A DNA stretch of 64,000 nucleotides from Chelydra serpentina (Eukaryota > Chordata > Testudines > Chelydridae): positions 27,630,001 to 27,694,000 of the forward strand of contig JBAIAC010000010.1 of NCBI GenBank assembly GCA_037349315.1. The letters run 5' to 3'. Below the pieces are notes generated by a model, which saw nothing but the letters and a program-made list of their open reading frames with translations, made no database searches and had not been told where the DNA came from. Position numbers and translations under genes: made by a program. Positions 36,676-47,320 of this stretch are shown here, piece by piece. How positions within the stretch are numbered: the first letter of the stretch is position 1; the number at the start of each line of letters is the position of its first letter.

Positions 36676-38590
36676 CTATCTTATGAATTTTGTTTCCTGT
36701 ACCAGCATGCAACTAATTACTGCTCAGCTCCTCCTGAAAGATAGTGACAGGACTATCTGATTTCCCACTCCTGCCATGACTAAGACTACTGCTCCTCAAA
36801 AAAAGACTGCAGCCTAGTCTATTTTAAATTTAGTACACAGGCATGTATACAAAAGATTCTGGTGCTTTAGTAGGATATCACCCAATTACCACTCCACTAA
36901 ACTAGCTTATGTTACCTTTGCCCCTACAATAAGAAGTCCCAACACTCCTACAACCTCTATACTAGGGAATTCCAGGGGGCGGGGGAAATCCCACCAGGAC
37001 ATGTGAACTGGTGCCAAATCACTTCAGCAACTCACTGCATTGACAGAAAAGGTGCCACGTTTAATCAGGTCTAGCCCCTCTCAGGGACACAACTAAATTC
37101 CGTGGACATTCCACTACCTCACCAGTCATTATCCAGTGACAATGCAATCAAAACCCATAATGGACTAATGCAGTTAAAGAGGTGCCCCCATAACGGTAAT
37201 AGTAATGCATTACATGAATACTGAGTTTAGAGAGGAACCCTCACTTTAGTCTTTCCTTCACTTAACTCCAGGAGGAAAGCCTTTCTTCCAGGAGGTATGC
37301 TAGAGAGTCTAGCTAGATTGTACTGCATAGCACTTTCTGTTAGGCCCCAAAGCTCAGTGGGATTAAGATAAGCGTATGTTCAGAAGAGTTTTAAACACGT
37401 TTGTATTAGTTTAGAGTTTCCAGTTACTTAAACGTTTGTGTCACCTTAGTTTTGTTTTTAGTTGTTTAAAAAAAAGGTTACATTTGACTCTTAAAATGGT
37501 GTTCACTACTGTGAGCTTTTTCCTTTTTAAACCCTGTCTAAAGTTTTTAGCCTGCATCCACATACTGTCCCAGTTATTTACATTGAGCTGTGCAGGGCTC
37601 GAAGATGCTAATAGGTGGTGCTAGAGGGAATGACTATCACATGTTCACTGATAGTCAGTGTCACACCCTTTAGTAAAGTGACAGGCTTTATTAAGAGAAC
37701 CCAAGTAATAAAGTTATTTATATGTAAGTTTGTACTAAAATTATTCCAACTTCTCATGTTCTCTATTTTCCATTTGAACCTGCTAACGGCCCGAGTTACA
37801 TGTTAAGGCCAAACAGATTTATTGCTAAATACTGGATGTTTGCAGAACAAATTCCAGCATAAACTTGTTAACACAGTGTTAACTGTCATTCTAAAACCAC
37901 ATAGCCACCTACTAGCGATAAGCTTGCAAATACTAGCTGAAAGGACTTTTGAGTGTTACTGCAGTGCTTAAATGAGGTGTGGGGAGGCCTATGGGAGTCA
38001 ATTGGTGCAGCTTTTCTGGCCAGCTGGAAGTGCTGGAGTAAACTGGTTTCAGCAGAATGGAGTCCAGGAACAAGTACAAGCTTAATTTATACTGGCACCT
38101 CTGGGGATGGGGCAACACAAGACATAGGTTAAAAGCCACTAAAACATGGGATGCATCTGATACCGAAAGACACCAACTGCACATTCATCTTCATCATGAA
38201 AATAAAGATGAGGCTGAATTTTGGCAACTGGTGAGAGAACATGGCTGTGACACTCAATAGAGCATTCCCCCCTTTAAAAAAAATAGGACATTACTATAGT
38301 ACAGGAATTCATTTTATGAATGATAGCAACGTTACTCTTTAATACATTGGCAGCAACAGTACAAGCTCTCACCATTCTTCCAGTCTACCTTAGTCCACCC
38401 TTAGAATACGCATTGTCAAAGACGGAAGTCCACTGCCCAATCACCTGCAACAGTTAGTAGCAAGACAGCCACCCGATTGTAATGAAAGATCCCTGATCAA
38501 TTCTCCAAAGTCCAAAACACAAGGGTATCAAGTTCTTTGCCAATATATCCACTCTCCATGGCCATTCAGCCTTTGGCCTCTACCAACATG
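36676..38590. other. intron stretch, nothing recognised
   Basis: No gene or nameable repeat. Confidence 0.45.
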
Positions 38591-38769
38591 GGGGGGGGAG
38601 GGATAGCTCAGTGGTTTGAGCATTGGCCTGCTAAACCCAGGGTTGTGAGTTCAATCCTTGAGGGGGCCATTTAGGGATCGGGGGCAAAAATTGGGGATTG
38701 GTCCTGCTTTGAGCAGGGGGTTGGACTAGATGACCTCCTAAGGTCCCTTCCAACCCTGAGATTCTATGA
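38591..38769 (+). mobile_element. tRNA-derived SINE with CR1-type 3' tail
   Basis: The head GGATAGCTCAGTGGTTTGAGC (A box near 38603-38620) and GGTTGTGAGTTCAATCC (B box 38641-38657) is tRNA-like, the internal RNA polymerase III promoter of a SINE. The last 72 bases (38698-38769) match the CR1 3' end at 32610-32680 almost perfectly, ending GATTCTATGA. This is the architecture of the turtle tRNA-derived SINEs mobilised by CR1. It is plus-strand, antisense to RAB32, and not a functional tRNA gene. Confidence 0.93.
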
Positions 38770-39004
38770 ACATAGTATCAATTGTTACACTGACATCACT
38801 CCAATATGATCGGAACCACCAACTTATTTCACAGCTAAGTGGGTATCTTTTAGTCACTATTGACCTAAGCTGGATAAAACCTGACATAGCACAAAAAGGC
38901 TCCATATTTATTAATAAGCTAGAAAAACTGGGTAGCTCAAGAGGTTAAGATCCAGGAAATGGCTTTGTTATGTTTCTCCATTTTAAGATAACCAACATTT
39001 AAGG
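38770..39004. other. intron stretch, nothing recognised
   Basis: No gene or nameable repeat. Confidence 0.4.
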
Positions 39005-39084
39005 GTAACATTTTCAAGAAGGCTCACATGATTTAGAAGCCTAAGGCCCACTGAAAGGCAGTTAGGCACTTTTGAAAGTTTTAC
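39005..39084. repeat. short palindromic repeat
   Basis: GTAACATTTTCAAGAAGGC at the left pairs with the reverse complement of the right end, GTAAAACTTTCAAAAGTGCC. About 80 bases long, MITE-like, unnamed. Confidence 0.5.
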
Positions 39085-41199
39085 TCTAGGTGATTTATTG
39101 TAAGTGAACAAGAGCTGACACTCTGGAATTGTTTCCTCTGCCACCCCAATTCTCATATACTACATGTAAATATATTGGTTACAATTTGTTTATTTTTAAT
39201 TCTGTTTAATCACTTGTTTAGTATTCACGTTTATAGTTAGACTACAAAATCCTTAGTATTCCAAGAGTCCATACAACAACTTCAATAGTTTCTTCTCCAT
39301 AAATATTTGATAGAAGTTAGAACAGTTCTACTGAATCCAAAATGAATCCTAGTTCAGTGTTCTGCAACTGAGTTCACAGTGATATGAGAAGTCAGGCATT
39401 CATATGCAGTGTTAAAAATCCTGGACTGCTTGTGCAGGGGAGAAAGCTGAAGGGGGTATATATAGTCTCTAACTTTCATTTCTATTTTTGTGCATTAAGA
39501 CGATCACGTTTCCATCAAGAGTTAGTGGCAGAAAGGCAATAAACTGTATCAACTTCAGCCCTTTTGAGTTAGATACACCATCGAGAGGTTTAAGGTATTG
39601 CTGTAGAAAGCGTAACTACTCTAAAAACACCATTTAGGATAATTCATGCTATTCTATAGGATAACAGCTTCAAAGAGGTATATGAAAACACTTTCTACAT
39701 ATTGCATTAACATCTAGGATTTTGTTGTTTGGAGAATCCATATTCTGTTTTTAAGATCAATCTAGGTACCATAAACTACTGAAATTGTGACTGGCAGTGA
39801 CGTTGTTTGCTACATAGGTAGAGTACCATGCACTATATTGTTTGTGCTTTGCTGACTTATGCTGGAAGAAGACAGCAGATACTGTTCTCTTGGGCCCACA
39901 AAGTTCAGTGGGAAAGTCATGAGGCTATCCCAGTAAGCAGAATGTTAAAAGCCATCCTTCATATGAAAAGCACATAATACTGAGCATTGACACTTGAATT
40001 AAAGTCCAATTTCTCACATCTAGAAAGACAGACACTTGAAACAAGGTGATGAGAAAGGGAAAAGAAAACAGATGTGTGGCTGGACACTAAGGGCTAGATA
40101 TAAACTAAGTGAAAAAGTCAGGTTAGAGATGTGTCTATCTTTAATCCATCTCAGTGTAAACACAGCAGAGGAAAGTGTGATTTTACACACTGAGCGCTGT
40201 TTAATGCCTCAGCATAAGGTGAGTTGACAGAGTGACAGACTTTGGGTTAATTCTCTAACCCAGATGTGCCCCAAGTGCAGCATGAGGTTTGACTCATACA
40301 ACATTCCTTTCCTCTGTATGTAATTGCAGGCTGTGAACAAGGTTTCTCAGCAGCAGGCTTTTATTGCTGGAGAACTAAAAAAATTCCTATGCATTTTTCT
40401 TGCTATACGAGTAGTACATTCAGACACATTTTGTTTTTGCATTGTCCATAATATGAACAAACTAAGCATTAAGCAACCCGCCCCAAGCTTTGCAAGGAGT
40501 TGCAGAAAGACCGACTTTAGCCCTTCAGTTAACAAGGCAGACCTGAATACTGCAGTTTAGAGATGCTTCCTCTAAACTTGAGCTTCACTGCATGCTTGAG
40601 TTACTTTAAGTCCACCAGGGGGTTCAATGTACGAGCACTAACTTGGAATAGGCTACATTTATTTTAAAGCTATTTTAGAATGATGGTCATGAGTATGGTA
40701 AGATTGAATGAGCTTTACAGTTACCATGCTACTGAAATTCTGGAATAAATCAGAACATAAACTGTTTTATGTTCCCCTAAATCATGGGTTAGCAAGACTA
40801 CCACTGTCTTTTGAAGCTGTTAAGCCCCCCAAGTGATTTGTGTGGCCATAGCAAAAGCATGGAGACACATTAGAGATGTCCCAATTACAATGAATGAATG
40901 CAATAGTAGCCTGGCAGGATACAATGCCCTCTTTCTCACGTCTTCAAAAAACTGGTTGATTGTTCTGAGCCCAAAAGAAAAATGGAAGTCCAGCATGACC
41001 AGGGCAAGAGGGCAGAGTGAAGATGTAGAAGAACGTAAAGCCAGAGTAGGACAAGTAAGTTTGTGTCTCCATTAAGGTTGAGACAAGCGTGAGCTCATCA
41101 CAGAGGTGCCCGGCGAAGACAGGCTTAGCCGCCTATCCTTAGTTTATTGCGGTCTTGTGCAACCCAGACAGCAACAGCGCCTGAAGGGGCCCAGGAGAG
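39085..41199. other. intron stretch next to exon 1, nothing recognised
   Basis: No gene or nameable repeat. GC content begins to rise from about 41100. Confidence 0.45.
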
Positions 41200-41260
41200 C
41201 TCGGGGAGAGACTCAGCGTGCTCACTCTTCCAGTCCGTGCAGCTTCTCTCGTGCTCTTAC

Positions 41261-41489
41261 CTGCGATGTCCCAGAGCTGCAGCCTCACCAGGGTCTTGCT
41301 GTCCCAGTGGATGACTTTGAGGGCAAAGTCCACCCCGATGGTGGCCCGGTAGTGCTGCGAGAAGAGCTGGTGCACGTACCGCTTGATGATGCTGGTTTTG
41401 CCCACGCCCAGCTCCCCGATCACCAGCACCTTGAACAGATGCTCCCGGCACTCGGGCACCCTGGCGCCCCCGCCTTCTCCCCCCGCCAT
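41261..41489 (-). CDS. RAB32: RAB32 exon 1, coding part (residues 1-76 plus one base)
   Basis: This exon encodes the N-terminal part of a Rab32-type small GTPase. Rab32 acts on lysosome-related organelles, melanosome traffic and mitochondria-associated membranes; in the known family it is activated by BLOC-3 (HPS1/HPS4) and binds VARP. Seen here: a short Gly-rich N terminus (16 residues, shorter than in the human protein), [12 protein letters not shown], the P-loop GELGVGKTS (25-33), the switch I stretch YRATIGVDF (47-55) and WDIAG (73-77). Isoleucine instead of threonine in WDIAGQ is typical of Rab32/Rab38/Rab29. The ATG at 41489-41487 was chosen because it starts the family-like MAGG N terminus; the reading frame stays open upstream to 41684, but that part is GC-rich and unlike any Rab. 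The donor is CAG|GTAAGA, with GT at 41260-41259. The last codon is split after its first base, matching exon 2. Confidence 0.96.
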
Positions 41490-41847
41490 TCTCCCCGCAC
41501 CCGCCGCTCCCCGGGGAGCTGCCAGCCGCAGCAACGCGGAGCCCTGGGGAAAGGAGCCGGGACGCTCGGCCCTGCTACGCGCGGGCAGCTTGTTGCAAAC
41601 TTTCCTCCTGCCCAGCGACTTTCTACCGCTGGGAACTTTCTGCCCCGCCCCGGCTCGGGAACGTGACCACCTGACTGAAGTCACAGGACGCGGAAGCCCG
41701 GCGCGTTATAAAACCCCAGGGGGCGGGAGGAGCGCGTGAGTGGCACGGGGAGGAGCCCAGGCCCAGCCCGGCCCCGCCCCTCCGGCCCCGCTCTGTGCGA
41801 CTCTGCCCCTGCCCGTGGCGCCCGGGTGATCCCGGGCGGGCTCTGCC

Positions 41848-41853
41848 CACGTG
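41848..41853. promoter_or_regulatory. E-box CACGTG in the RAB32 CpG island
   Basis: A perfect palindromic CACGTG about 360 bases upstream of the RAB32 ATG. MITF/TFE-family and USF factors bind this core, and lysosome-related organelle genes are commonly under MITF/TFE control. Its use here is inference. Confidence 0.4.
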
Positions 41854-42200
41854 CTGCCGGCCCGCAGGGGGGTCCGGGGTGCCCCTGGCGCTGCCCGAGT
41901 CGGTGGGGGGCCGTGAGGAAGGGGCTGCTGGAGGGGAGGGGAGGTGGGGGGGCTGGGCTGCAGGAGGAGGCGGAGCAGGGCCTGGGGCAGAGCCGGGGTG
42001 CCAACGTGGTGGGTTGCCTGGGGTCCGGTTTTGGACCAGCGGGTGGGTCCGAGGAGCCAGTCCAGATGCGCACTTGGGGGCTGGGTGATGGGAAGGTAGA
42101 GCCGGGCCTAGCTGCTGCACAAGCGGATCGGGTAACGTTGCAGGGACAGGCCGGTGGGGGGCTGGCGATGCGTGGCGGTGCCTTGTGTTGTGTGAGAAGA

Positions 42201-43833
42201 GGGGCAGCGTTTGGAGTGAAATGGCTGCACCGGGCCCACTAACACCCTTTTGCAGAGGGGTGTGCGGAACCCTTCCTGAGGCTCCGGTCTGTTCATCAAC
42301 ACCAGATACACGCCAGTGCCTCTTGGATAGCTCATCAGGGGGCCAGTCTAGCCTTTCTTCCCTCAGCCCCCTTCCAGCACAGGATGTAGCTGGGGAGCAG
42401 CAACGATTTACCAGGGCAAGATGTCAAAGCAAAGACTATAGCGTTTTCCCCTCCTGCCTGTTGACATGCCCTATGGCCTTGCCCCAGACAGTTCATCTCC
42501 TCCATGTCTCTAGCCTGATCCTCCTTCCCAGGGTTATTTCCTTCTTCCCTTTGGCAAACAGGCACCCTCACTTCCCTTTCTCTACCAGCTGTCAAGTTTT
42601 CTTCCCTTTGGTTTTTCTTGAGAACATTATGGCAAAGAGGTGTTTTGTATAGTCAAGAGGCATTTCTTGCTAGATACCTTCAGACACAAAGGGATTTGGA
42701 TTTATTTATTTCATAGAGACGTCAGCTCATGGGAACAACACCATTTAAGTCTGTTAATAAGCATGGAAGATATAATTAGCTAAAGGGGCTCACACAATAG
42801 AGGAATAAATGACATTCCCATTTGTTGATTTCCCATTAAAATGCTTAATTGCAAATCCAGTTCCCTTTATAACTAAATTTACCCAGAAAAACATACTTCT
42901 TGTCATTATAAAACAGCTCTTTGCCATTGCAGAAGCCAACATTAATTGCATTTAGTTGAGCATGGTTCACCTATTTTTAAAAATGTATCTGCTGCTGAAC
43001 ATAAATGAACAGACACTTGTTAGTGTCTGACATAAAAGTATGACAGGATCCCTGCCCTAAGGGCTTTATTGTCCAATGTGTATAGATAGAATGATGATGC
43101 ATTCAATATAGCTGGAGGTGGGTGAGAAGAATACTTGGATGTCAAAACACGAGGATAGAATTGACCTTGTTGGAAGACCAATTTTATTTTATGCTTTCAT
43201 GTTAGGTTTTCAGTCATTTGTCATGCTACATTAACTTCCAGAGTTTTCTTTTTTTAAATCAATATTATATAATTGTCAGGCTGGAGTGGTAGTAGGAAAC
43301 ATCTGAATGCAGATTAGGGGCAGAATGCTAGCCAAAAGGAGGAAACCAAAGCTGGTAGGCACACATGGATAGCAAGGCTATTCTGAGTGGCATGGCAGAA
43401 GGTGCAGATTCTCCTGTGGGAGAGACAAAAACGCATGGGAGTGAGTGGAGTTGGTAGCATCAGATATGCACTGGAATGTATTAATAAGGAGAGCTACACT
43501 TAAACTGTGCTTATCTTGCAGATTGTAGGATTGTTTTCTAAACAAATAAAAAATTAAGACTTAAAACCTGTAACAAGATCATCAAGCTTTCCTTTCTCAA
43601 ATTCATGTATAATCAAATCAGCAGTTTAATGTAAAATTTATAGAGGGATCAATTTCTATAAGACTTAACAAGTCTATCAGGCCTGATTCTGCTCTCATGC
43701 TGGTTTTACACCTATGTAATTTTAATGACTTTGGTGGTGTTATTTCTGTTTTTTCTTATATTTATAAAGGTTGTTATCCAATTAGGGAAGAGAAATCATA
43801 CCACGTAATTAAGTGAGCAATCACACAGCTGAA
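42201..43833. other. 5' intergenic stretch, nothing recognised
   Basis: GC content falls back to background. The 155-codon plus-strand frame at 42185-42652 and the minus-strand frame at 42335-42595 overlap and have no known family features. Confidence 0.45.
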
Positions 43834-44575
43834 ATAATAAATAGGGTTATCGATTAATCACAGTTAACTTGTGAGATTAACTAAAAAAAAATTAATTGTG
43901 ATTCATCTCAGGTTTAATCGCACTGTTAAACAATAGAATACCAGTTGCAATTTATTAAATATTTTTGGATGTTTTTCTACATTTTCAAATATTTTTGTAT
44001 CAATTACAACACAGAATACAAAGTGTACACTGCTCACTTTCTATTATTATTTTTGTTTACAAATATTTGCACTGTAAAAATTATAAACAAAAGAGTATTG
44101 TTCAATTCACTTCATGCAAGTCCTGTAGTGCAGTCTCTTTATCATGAAAGTGCAGTTTATAAATGTAGATTTTATTTGTCACATCACTGCACTCCAAAAC
44201 AAAAAAATGTAAAATTTTAGAACCTACAAGTCCACTCAGTCCTACTTCTTGTTCAGCCAATCGCTAAGACAAACAAGCTTGTTTACATTTACAGGAGATA
44301 ATGCTGCCAGCTTCTTATTTACAATGTCGCCTGAAAGTGAGAACAGGTGTTCGCATGGCACTTTTGTATCTGGCATAGAAAGGTATTTATGTGCAAGATA
44401 TGCTAAACATTCAATGCCTCTTCATGCTTCAGCCACCATTCCAGAGGACATGCTTCCATGCTAATGAGGCTTGGTAAAAAAATAATGCGGTAATTAAATT
44501 TGTGACTGAACTCTTTGGAGGAGGAGAATAGTATGTCTCCTGCCCTGTTTTACCCACCTTCTGCCATATATTTCA

Positions 44576-45136
44576 TGTTATAGCAGCCAGTCTCGGATGA
44601 TGACACAGCATATGTTGGTCGATTTAAGAACACTTTCACTGCAGATTTGACAAAACACAAAGAAGGTACCAATGTGAGATTTCTAAAAATAGTTACCGCA
44701 CTCGACCCAAGGTTTACGACTCTGAAGTGCCTTCCAAAATCTGAGAGGTACGAGGTGTGGAGTATGCTTTCAGATGTCTTAAAAGAGCAACTCCGATGCG
44801 GAAACTACAGCACCTGAACCACCAAAAAAGACCATCAACCTTCTGCTGGTAGCATCTGACTCAGATGATGAAAATGAACATGCATCAGTCCGCACTGCTT
44901 TGGATCGTTATCGAGCAGAACCCATCATCAGCATGGACACACGTCCCCTGGAATGGTGGTTGAAGCATGAAGGGACATATGAATCTTTAGCGTATCTGGC
45001 ACGTAAATATCTTGTGGCGCCGGCTACAACAGTGCCACATGAACACCTATTCTCACTTTCAGGTGATGTTGTAAACAAGAAGTGGGCAGCATTATCGCCT
45101 GCAAATATAAATAAACTTGTTTATCTGAGCGATTAG
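44576..45136 (+). pseudogene. hAT transposase, C-terminal remnant, frameshifted
   Basis: Frame 1 (44576-44790) carries VTALDPRFTTLKCLP and VWSMLSDVLKEQ, the ALDPRFK-type motif before the dimerisation region of hAT transposases. A small deletion near 44790 shifts to frame 2, which stays open from 44795 to the TAG at 45136 and holds an acidic SDSDDENEH stretch, LEWWLKHEG and LFSLSGDVVNKKWAALSP, the hAT C-terminal dimerisation domain. The usual PCERLFS is PHEHLFS here. The N-terminal zinc-finger and catalytic regions are missing. It is not a functional gene. Confidence 0.88.
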
Positions 45137-45178
45137 CTGAAAAAGAAGTAGGACTGAGTGGACTCGTTGGCTCTAAAG

Positions 45179-45494
45179 CAGGGGTTCTCAACCTTCATTA
45201 CACCACAACCCCCCCTTCTGACAACAAAGTTACTACATGACTCCTGGGGGTGGGTTTGGAGGCTAAGCCCTGCTGCTCCGGGTGTTGGGAAAGGGGGCCA
45301 CAGGCCAAGCCCTGTCACCCCAAGTTGGGGTGAGAGGGGTCTGCATCCCGAACCCCATTGCCCTGGGTGGGTATGAAGCTTGGGCTTCAGCTTCAGCCCT
45401 GGGTCCCAGCAAGTCTAATGCTGGCCCTGACAACCCCATTAAAATGGTGTTGCGACCCACTTTGGGGTCCCGACCCACAGTTTGAGAACCGCTG
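45179..45494. mobile_element. nonautonomous hAT element nested in the fold-back hAT
   Basis: Begins CAGGGGTTCTCAACC and ends GTTTGAGAACCGCTG, an inverted repeat of about 14 bases. Flanks CTCTAAAG (45171-45178) and CTTTAAAG (45495-45502) agree at 7 of 8 positions. The interior is GC-richer than the host element. The host element's left arm shows the uninterrupted sequence (reverse complement GGTTCTAAAATTTTA near 44205-44225). Confidence 0.92.
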
Positions 45495-45841
45495 CTTTAA
45501 AGTTTTACATTATTTTATTTTTAAATGCAGTTATATTTTGTACATAATTCTACATTTGTAAATTCAATTTTCATGATAAAGAGATTGCACTACAATACTT
45601 GTATTAGGTGACTTGAAAAATACCATTTGTTTTTTACAGTGCAAATATTTGTAATCATAAATATAAAGTGAGCACTGTACACTTCGTATTCTGTGTTGTA
45701 ATTGAAATCAATATATTTGAAAATGTAGAAAACATCAAAAATATTTAAATAAATGGTATTCTGTTGTTGTTTAAGAGCACGATTAATTGTGCAATTAATC
45801 ACGATTAATTTTTTTAATTGCTTGACAGCCCTAATAATAAA

Positions 45842-46975
45842 TTCTGAAAACAAATGCCCCAGAGTACTTGATAAGAACAGTTTAAGAACAGGTTTAAATA
45901 TTTTTGAGCAATTACAAGTAACAAAAAAAACCTATAAAAGCTATAAAAATCTATGTGTTCACAGACAATTCACAAACAGAAAAAGGCCAAATGTGACTAA
46001 TAAATTGTTCACAATTAATAGTTGATCAGCTCTAATTACATTACAACATGCCAGACAAATAGTAGTGGATCTTGCTGAACAAATAATTTGCCTTAATTTC
46101 ATTATTATTCATTTCCTCTAAATTGGATGTAATCAGTGTAGAACAGCTTGGCAAAATTTGGATAGCAAAATTCAATCAGTTTAGGCAGTCCTATTACCCG
46201 TCTGGCTCTGCATAGTGCAGTATAATCAACCCTGCATGAGATTACGGAAAAAAGTATATAATCGCTATTCACCTAGCGCATGGGAGACAATGTTTGTATT
46301 GTGAACTATGTTTTGGTGGCACACGGTCTTTTGCATGGAATTGTATTTTTCAACTGGGCCCACTGTGCCAGTGATAATTCCTCAGTGAATAAAGAACATT
46401 GGCATTACTGTCGAGTAATTAGCATTATACATTGTTTCCTTCAGTTGCCTGCACTGAGGGATTTGGATAGGGTTGTCATCATGCCATTTTTTAACTAGCT
46501 CAGCTGGTTCTTCTCATTTAAAATCAGGTGCCAGTGTCATATTTCAACTAGCAATTGTAAATGCCGTTTGTTTTTCTTTTCATACACTGGACATTTCAAG
46601 AATTACTCCATGAATGAGAAGAGGAAATGAAAGCTTGACAAAGCGGTGCTGTGGTAATCCCTCTCACTTAGCCCTGAAGGCTGAAGAACAGGATTTTTTT
46701 AAAACTTGATTTTCTACCACAGCCCTTGGCTGATGTTGGCCTGCCCATCCCCCAGGCACTGTGCTGAGTCACATACTTGTCAAGTTTCAGAGTAAAGGTG
46801 ATAGATGGTGCCAAAGGAGGTCCAGTCTGAGTAGGGGGTCTCGCTCTTTCCCTGGTCACATGCCGGGGACATTTTTAGATTTTTCCAACTGTAAATAATC
46901 TAATGACCATTCAATCATGGATACAAAAAGTTGAATAAAACAAAATTTATATAAAATGTAATGGTATTGCATCTC
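45842..46975. other. intergenic stretch, nothing recognised
   Basis: No gene or nameable repeat. Confidence 0.45.
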
Positions 46976-47320
46976 CATGTTTTCTTATGTATTTCCTTCT
47001 TCAAAACTGTTTTTTTCCAATCTCTCCTCCACCAATTTGTCTTCTCTTCCCTCCATTTTCCCCATCATTTTGTCTTATCTGGCTTCTGGCTTCCCCATCC
47101 TGATTATATTCATTCTTCCCTTTTCCAAATCTTTTGTCTTCTCTCTTTCCCCCTTTGTTTTCCATTTATATTCTTTTTTCTTCTGGCTACTCTCTTTCTC
47201 TCCACCACTACTTAGGCCTTCCATTCTTCTCCCCTGAGTCCGCCCTTTCCCATCCCATCGCTCTATTCTTTCCTCTATGTTCCTCATCCCCTAATCACTC
47301 ACTTCCTCTACCCAGATTAC
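46976..47320. repeat. pyrimidine-rich tract (plus strand)
   Basis: About 340 bases composed largely of C and T on the plus strand, with runs such as CTCTCTTTCCCCCTTTG. Long plus-strand frames of 84 and 86 codons here are rich in Phe, Leu, Ser and Pro only because of this composition. Confidence 0.85.

Larger units (their letters stand above)
779..41260 (-). other. RAB32: RAB32 intron 1 (about 40.5 kb)
   Basis: The intron is bounded by a GTAAGA donor at the exon 1 side (41260) and a pyrimidine-rich tract ending in CAG at the exon 2 side (779). The split Gly codon is restored when the exons are joined. It carries most of the window's transposable elements, listed separately. No other coding exon on either strand was convincing. 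Confidence 0.93.
41200..42200 (-). promoter_or_regulatory. RAB32: CpG-rich RAB32 promoter and 5' region
   Basis: GC and CpG content rise sharply over exon 1 and the following 700 bases, in contrast to the AT-rich flanks. Transcription runs leftwards. Visible upstream of the ATG: GC-box-like stretches near 41643-41656, 41720-41729 and 41772-41785, a TTATAA at 41706-41711 that could be a weak TATA element about 215 bases before the ATG, and a CACGTG E-box at 41848-41853. The start site itself cannot be fixed from sequence. Long plus-strand frames here (up to 168 codons) are products of GC-rich composition. Confidence 0.75.
43842..45833 (+). mobile_element. fold-back hAT transposon with exact 8-bp target duplication
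   Basis: ATAATAAA flanks the element exactly (43834-43841 and 45834-45841). Ends are TAGGGTTATCGATTAATCAC and, reverse-complemented from the right, TAGGGCTGTCAAGCAATTAA. The left arm 43842 to about 44467 is an inverted copy of the right arm (about 44925-45833), including the 3' end of the transposase coding region, so the element folds back over nearly 600 bases per arm. A second hAT copy (45179-45494) sits in the right arm. The central unique part is about 460 bases. Confidence 0.93.

Noticed and set aside
38600..38660. tRNA gene
   Set aside because: The A and B boxes are the head of a SINE with a CR1 tail; no complete cloverleaf with proper acceptor stem was seen.
41623..42242. Long open frames on both strands in the CpG island (up to 168 codons)
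   Set aside because: They overlap on opposite strands, are rich in Gly, Pro, Ala and Arg as expected from GC-rich sequence, and show no domain.
44576..45136. Domesticated hAT transposase gene
   Set aside because: Frameshifted, lacking the N-terminal and catalytic parts, interrupted element with matching target duplication; it is a dead transposon copy.
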